Of a DNA stretch of 64,000 nucleotides, positions 60,659-64,000 are shown piece after piece (position 1 is the stretch's first letter; each line of letters begins with the position of its first letter). A model generated the notes under the pieces. It did not search any database, was not told the origin of the DNA, and saw only the letters and a list, made by a program, of their open reading frames with translations. Made by a program: the position numbers and the translations under genes. This DNA is from an uncultured Eubacteriales bacterium (GTDB lineage Bacteria > Bacillota > Clostridia > Christensenellales > Aristaeellaceae), in NCBI GenBank assembly GCA_900318145.1, contig ONJM01000004.1, forward strand, positions 1-64,000, read 5' to 3'.

Positions 60659-61396
60659 TCAGACCCGCTGGACAATATTCCGGTTAATTCCGGTCAGCCT
60701 TTCAATCTGCCGGATTGTCAGGTCTGTGCCTTTCAGTTTTTTCAGGGCATCGTTTCTCGCGGCTTTGCTGTATCGCTGGATCATCGTCCCGCTCTGAATT
60801 CCGAGCTCTTTCTGCAGGACGGACAGCGCCCATTGATCATCATGCTTGACTTCTTCGTATTCGAGGCATTCGTCTTCATTAAGAGCCCCGATGAATTCAC
60901 AGTAATGCTCAAAGCTCTCCATTTTTTCACGGAACAGATCCAGTTCCATATACGCGGGAGGGTTCTGATACAGCCGGTAGCTGCTCCAACGGTATTCCGA
61001 CGCCCAGCAGATTCCGGCCTTTTCAGGATTCCGGAGAATATAGCGGAAAACGGTGAACAGGTAATCTTCGGTATCCACCGGTTCGCTTCTGTACCGGTCC
61101 TGGAAGAGGTGTCCGACGCGTTCATATTTCCAGTTATAATATCCGGAATAATCCACGCCGAGTTTCTTCATGAACAGGATGATCTGTTCAGCTTTTCCGT
61201 GGGCCAGCAGATGCACATGATTATCCATCAGGCAGTAGGCGCAGATGCGCACCCCGGTTTCCATGCAGTACCGTTCCATCGACCGCAGGTAATGCCGGTA
61301 ATCCGCGTCGTCTTCAAAGAGCAGCTGCCTGCCGATTCCCCGCGTGATGATATGCATGTATCCCGTAATACTCATGCGGCGTGCCTGTCTGGGCAT
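60659..61396 (-). CDS. REP-associated Y1 transposase (RAYT, TnpA-REP type)
   Basis: A 245-residue HUH single-strand transposase. Features: PRQARRMSITGYMHIITRG, the metal-binding CLMDNHVHLLAHG (HxH), VGHLFQDRYRSEPVDTEDYL and the catalytic tyrosine in VFRYILRNPEKAG. A C-terminal extension (residues about 160-245) ends in a helix-turn-helix DLTIRQIERLTGINRNIVQR. RAYTs act on dispersed palindromes called REPs, and the four palindromes in this window (two within 2 kb) are good candidate substrates. There are no flanking terminal repeats of a normal IS. Start: ATG 61396 with GGGAGG eight bases upstream; the longer frame has none. It is probably domesticated and single-copy. Confidence 0.92.
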   Translation of the reverse strand: MPRQARRMSITGYMHIITRGIGRQLLFEDDADYRHYLRSMERYCMETGVRICAYCLMDNHVHLLAHGKAEQIILFMKKLGVDYSGYYNWKYERVGHLFQDRYRSEPVDTEDYLFTVFRYILRNPEKAGICWASEYRWSSYRLYQNPPAYMELDLFREKMESFEHYCEFIGALNEDECLEYEEVKHDDQWALSVLQKELGIQSGTMIQRYSKAARNDALKKLKGTDLTIRQIERLTGINRNIVQRV

Positions 61397-61537
61397 AGTC
61401 GTGCCTCCCGGTATTATACTTTCCCGTCGTCTCGGAACAATTTTATCATAGCGGGCAATTGAAGGAAAGGCGAACAAACGGAAAAATAACGGGTTCCGCA
61501 GTAATTCGGCTCCGGGAGAGATTGTAAAAAAGCCAAA

Positions 61538-61569
61538 ATGAGTCAGTGAGAACCGTCCCCGCTGACTCT
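61538..61569. repeat. REP-like palindrome, copy c
   Basis: ATGAGTCAG...CTGACTC arms around the core GTGAGAACCGTCCCC. The left flank ATTGTAAAAAAGCCAAA resembles that of copy d. Its right end overlaps the stop codon of the ATPase gene (61568-61570). Confidence 0.9.
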
Positions 61570-63013
61570 AAACGGCATGGAAGAGATCATCAAGCGTTAC
61601 CTGGCTTGTTATCATCTGACTGTAGCGGCTTTGCTGCAGTCCGAAGGTCGTGATCATCGTAAGCTGAAGAGTCTTATTGCAATGAGTTGAACGGCGGAAT
61701 ACCTCTGCTTTGTTTCTGAGCGACAGGTCTGCCTCTTTATCGATCAGATACGGATTAACAGAATACTTTATCTCGCAGATATTGATTACACGGTCCCGGC
61801 GTTCCAGGATCAGATCAATCTGTGCACCCGGAAGGTTTTTATCCTCATCACCCTTGAAATACCAGGATGATACTTCAGTCAGAACGCCGGAAATGCCGAG
61901 CTTCTGCTTAATCTGAGCAATATGATCCATGCATAGAAGTTCAAAAGTCAGGCCCGACCATGCATGATGGGATGGATGATCCAGTGTGTTTCGCCAGAAA
62001 TGCTGGTCTTTTCCGCTGCGATCTTTCAGGAAGCGGAAATAGAATAATGAATAATAATCACATAATTGATAGCGAGATTCATTCTTCTTTTTTCCATAGA
62101 AAGGATTTTGTCGGACAAATCCTGACAGTTCCAGATCTTTCAGCACCTTGCTGAGATTTCCGTTCAGAGGAATGCTGGTGTTTCTGCCGATCTCTGTTCT
62201 TGTTATTCCACCGCGTTTCTTGCTCAACGCTTCCACAACCGAGATATACAGTTCGCTGTTTTTGAATAGTGTACGATAGAGATGTTCGAACTCATCCCAA
62301 AGTTCAGCATTCTGATCAAAAAACAGAGAATCAATATTATCCGGAAAGGACAGCTCCGGACGGAGCAGGCTGAGATAATAAGGAATCCCGCCCAGGATCA
62401 TATATGCTTCTGCAATGTGATATCTGTCCCAGTCAATTCCCCTGGATATCAGATATTGTTCCGTTTCATGCAGGGAGAAGGGTTTCAGGAAAATCCTGCA
62501 GGTCTGGCGGCTGAACAGACCGCCTTTGTTTTCAGTGATATGTTCTACCATCCAGGATGTAGCGGATCCACATACAACAAGAATGAGATTCCTCTGAGAT
62601 GCTCCCCAGCTGTTCCAGAACCATTCAAAAGCAGGAAGAAAGCCGGAACGCTGCGTATCCAGCCATGGCATTTCATCAAAAAAGACAACTTTCTTCTGGC
62701 CTTCAGGAAGAGTGGACAGTACATCGCGAAGCATCTGGAATGCGTCAACCCAGTCAGATGGTACACGTTGCTTTTGACCTGTCGTTTGTTTCAGTTCATA
62801 TGCGAAGTTGCGCAGCTGAACCAGGCGCGGCTGCTCATAGGCGCCGGTTAGCTGAAAAGTGAACCGATCTTTGAAAAACCTATGAATCAAAAAGGTTTTT
62901 CCGACTCTTCGCCTTCCATAAACAATAATCAACTGAGACTGCGCTGATTTCATACAACGGTTGAGCTTTTCGCATTCCGTTTTCCTTCCGATCAGCCCAT
63001 CTGTGATTTCCAT
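61568..63013 (-). CDS. Archaeal-type AAA ATPase with DUF234 C-terminus
   Basis: A 481-residue ATPase of the ATPase_2/DUF234 group. The N-terminal AAA domain has Walker A IIVYGRRRVGKTFLIHRFF, Walker B VVFFDEMPWLDTQ and the sensor ILVVCGSATSWMVEHI. A winged-helix middle (RGGITRTEIGRNTSIPLNGN) is followed by a C-terminal PD-(D/E)XK nuclease-like domain (AQIDLILERRDRVINICEIKYS, with the D...ExK pattern). The role is unknown; members are scattered by lateral transfer and are linked to defence or toxin-like behaviour. It is more A+T-rich than its neighbours and is bracketed by REP copies c and d. Start: GGGAGG is nine bases before ATG 63013; ATG 63022 is too close. Confidence 0.92.
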   Translation of the reverse strand: MEITDGLIGRKTECEKLNRCMKSAQSQLIIVYGRRRVGKTFLIHRFFKDRFTFQLTGAYEQPRLVQLRNFAYELKQTTGQKQRVPSDWVDAFQMLRDVLSTLPEGQKKVVFFDEMPWLDTQRSGFLPAFEWFWNSWGASQRNLILVVCGSATSWMVEHITENKGGLFSRQTCRIFLKPFSLHETEQYLISRGIDWDRYHIAEAYMILGGIPYYLSLLRPELSFPDNIDSLFFDQNAELWDEFEHLYRTLFKNSELYISVVEALSKKRGGITRTEIGRNTSIPLNGNLSKVLKDLELSGFVRQNPFYGKKKNESRYQLCDYYSLFYFRFLKDRSGKDQHFWRNTLDHPSHHAWSGLTFELLCMDHIAQIKQKLGISGVLTEVSSWYFKGDEDKNLPGAQIDLILERRDRVINICEIKYSVNPYLIDKEADLSLRNKAEVFRRSTHCNKTLQLTMITTFGLQQSRYSQMITSQVTLDDLFHAV

Positions 63014-63243
63014 ACTCTTCATCCTCCCGAAACTGACGGATATCTGATTTGTGTTTGTTTCTTTGATTCATTATTGCAGAAAGCACAGGAAAAAGCAACG
63101 GATAATTCGTCTTTTTTGGAAGTAAATTATAAGAAAAAGACAGAATATCCGGATATTATGTCTTTTTTATGCGTTTTTCATGACAAAAAGACGAACCAGC
63201 AGAGGCCGTTCATTAACTCTGGGTAATTGTAAAAAGATGCCAA

Positions 63244-63278
63244 AATGAGTCAGTGAGAACCGTCCCCACTGACTCATT
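63244..63278. repeat. REP-like palindrome, copy d (also a terminator)
   Basis: Perfect 11-bp arms AATGAGTCAGT / ACTGACTCATT with the 13-base core GAGAACCGTCCCC. It begins three bases beyond the stop of the exporter gene (minus strand). On that strand it is followed by TTTT, so it can act as the gene's terminator. Confidence 0.9.
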
Positions 63279-63280
63279 TT

Positions 63281-64000
63281 TCAGAAGGTGTAGCCTTTTT
63301 CGAGGGTGCTGGTGTCCAGCTGCTGGCGTTCGACCAGCTCGGCGAAGAGGCCGCCTTTGGCGATCAGCTCATCGTAGGTGCCGTCCTCGGCGATCTTGCC
63401 GCTGTCCAGCACCAGGATCCGGTCGCAGCGGCGGATGGTGCTCAGCCGGTGGGCGATGACGATGCGGGTGCACTTCATTTTGTCCAGGGCCTCGGAGACC
63501 TTCCGCTGGGTGATGTTGTCCAGGGCGGAGGTGGCTTCGTCGAAGATCAGGATCCGCGGCTTGGGCGCGATGGCCCGGGCGATCAGGATGCGCTGCCGCT
63601 GGCCGCCGGAGATGGTGCCGCCGCCTTCCGCCAGCATGGTGTTCATGCCCATGGGCATATCCCGGATGTCGTCGGCGATGCCGGCGATCTCCGCGGCTTC
63701 CCAGGCTTCCGACAGCTTCAGCGTCGGCGCGGAGATCGTGATGTTGTCAAAGATGCTGCCGGAGAAGAGCTTTCCGTCCTGCATCACCGCGCCGATCTGC
63801 CGGCGCACGCTGTGCAGATCCAGGTGCTGCAGGTCCTTCCGGTCGTAGGTGATCATACCGCGGGAGGGCTTTTCAAAGCCCAGCAGCAGGCGCACCAGCG
63901 TGCTCTTGCCGCAGCCGCTGCGCCCGACGATGGCCACGTATTCCCGCGGGGCGATCTTCAGGTTGAAGTCCTCAAACAGCGGCTTGCTCTCCGGGTCGTA
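63281..64000 (-). CDS. ABC exporter ATPase domain, NHLP-bacteriocin-exporter-like (partial)
   Basis: The C-terminal 239 residues of a larger gene cut by the window edge. The open frame continues to 64000 (YDPESKPLFEDFNLKIAPREY precedes Walker A). Seen: Walker A VGRSGCGKSTL, Q-loop AVMQDGKLFSGS, signature ISGGQRQRIL, Walker B ILIFDEATSALD, H-loop VIAHRLSTI and the tail GTYDELIAKGGLFAELVERQ. The pattern GMITYDRKDLQHLDLHSVRRQIG and this tail resemble the permease/ATPase subunit of NHLP-type bacteriocin exporters rather than simple lipid exporters. The rest of the gene and any peptide precursor lie outside the window. Confidence 0.85.
   Translation of the reverse strand, partial: YDPESKPLFEDFNLKIAPREYVAIVGRSGCGKSTLVRLLLGFEKPSRGMITYDRKDLQHLDLHSVRRQIGAVMQDGKLFSGSIFDNITISAPTLKLSEAWEAAEIAGIADDIRDMPMGMNTMLAEGGGTISGGQRQRILIARAIAPKPRILIFDEATSALDNITQRKVSEALDKMKCTRIVIAHRLSTIRRCDRILVLDSGKIAEDGTYDELIAKGGLFAELVERQQLDTSTLEKGYTF

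Noticed and set aside
1-64000. CRISPR arrays, rRNA and tRNA genes
   Set aside because: No regularly spaced identical repeats and no recognisable rRNA or tRNA sequence. The repeated elements found are REP-like or local tandem repeats.

Overview
The window looks like a chromosomal segment of a Gram-positive-type anaerobe of the Clostridia (Bacillota), probably from a rumen or gut. Supporting signs are strong AGGAGG-type ribosome sites, frequent GTG starts, a tRNA-sensing T-box leader, an energy-coupling-factor (ECF) transporter, an ANTAR-domain regulator, an LL-diaminopimelate aminotransferase, enzymes for plant arabinoxylan (GH51, GH43, a CE1-like esterase) and, at the right edge, the end of a peptide or bacteriocin-type ABC exporter. 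The core is G+C-rich. Positions 1-5380, the YhcG gene (47.7-48.8 kb) and the AAA-ATPase gene (61.6-63.0 kb) are visibly more A+T-rich and look acquired or degraded.

Layout. 0-5.4 kb is an accessory zone on the minus strand: small unknown genes, a lipoprotein, a TetR regulator with a membrane protein, an AraC/GyrI regulator, a GNAT acetyltransferase and several gene remnants. 5.4-27.2 kb is a nitrogen, glutamine and nucleotide block: asnB-guaA (minus), diverging from glnA-ANTAR regulator-gltB-gltD-purC, then an amt gene fused to PII, glmS-dapL-purA-purB and pyrG. 27.2-33.7 kb is a thioesterase followed by an operon led by a tryptophan-type T-box: TrpP-like S component, two ECF ATPases, EcfT, a TrpB2-type synthase and PheA. 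33.8-47.5 kb is mixed: a YbaK-type deacylase, an epimerase, an aldo/keto reductase, an esterase, an XRE-AbrB regulator with an ABC-2 transporter, a serine hydrolase, GH51, WecB and a membrane glycosyltransferase. 47.7-60.6 kb holds a YhcG nuclease, a MATE pump, a Gfo/Idh oxidoreductase, uridine kinase, an epimerase-SGNH fusion, a DNA glycosylase, TldD/TldE, GH43 and a Na/Pi cotransporter. 60.6-64 kb has a REP-associated Y1 transposase, its probable REP palindromes, an archaeal-type ATPase and the exporter end.

How it works together. Five glutamine-amidotransferase enzymes (AsnB, GuaA, GltB, GlmS, PyrG) sit beside glutamine synthetase, glutamate synthase and an ammonium channel carrying its own PII domain. 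Four transcription units (asnB, glnA, amt, glmS) share one architecture: a near-consensus promoter whose transcript runs almost at once into an intrinsic terminator. Together with the ANTAR (antitermination-type) regulator encoded between glnA and gltB, this suggests a nitrogen regulon controlled by leader readthrough. It is the best candidate here for an undescribed system. The second theme is a dispersed palindrome (four copies) lying near a RAYT-type transposase and bracketing an ATPase gene.

No rRNA, tRNA or CRISPR array was recognised. All statements come from reading the sequence; no database or folding software was used.
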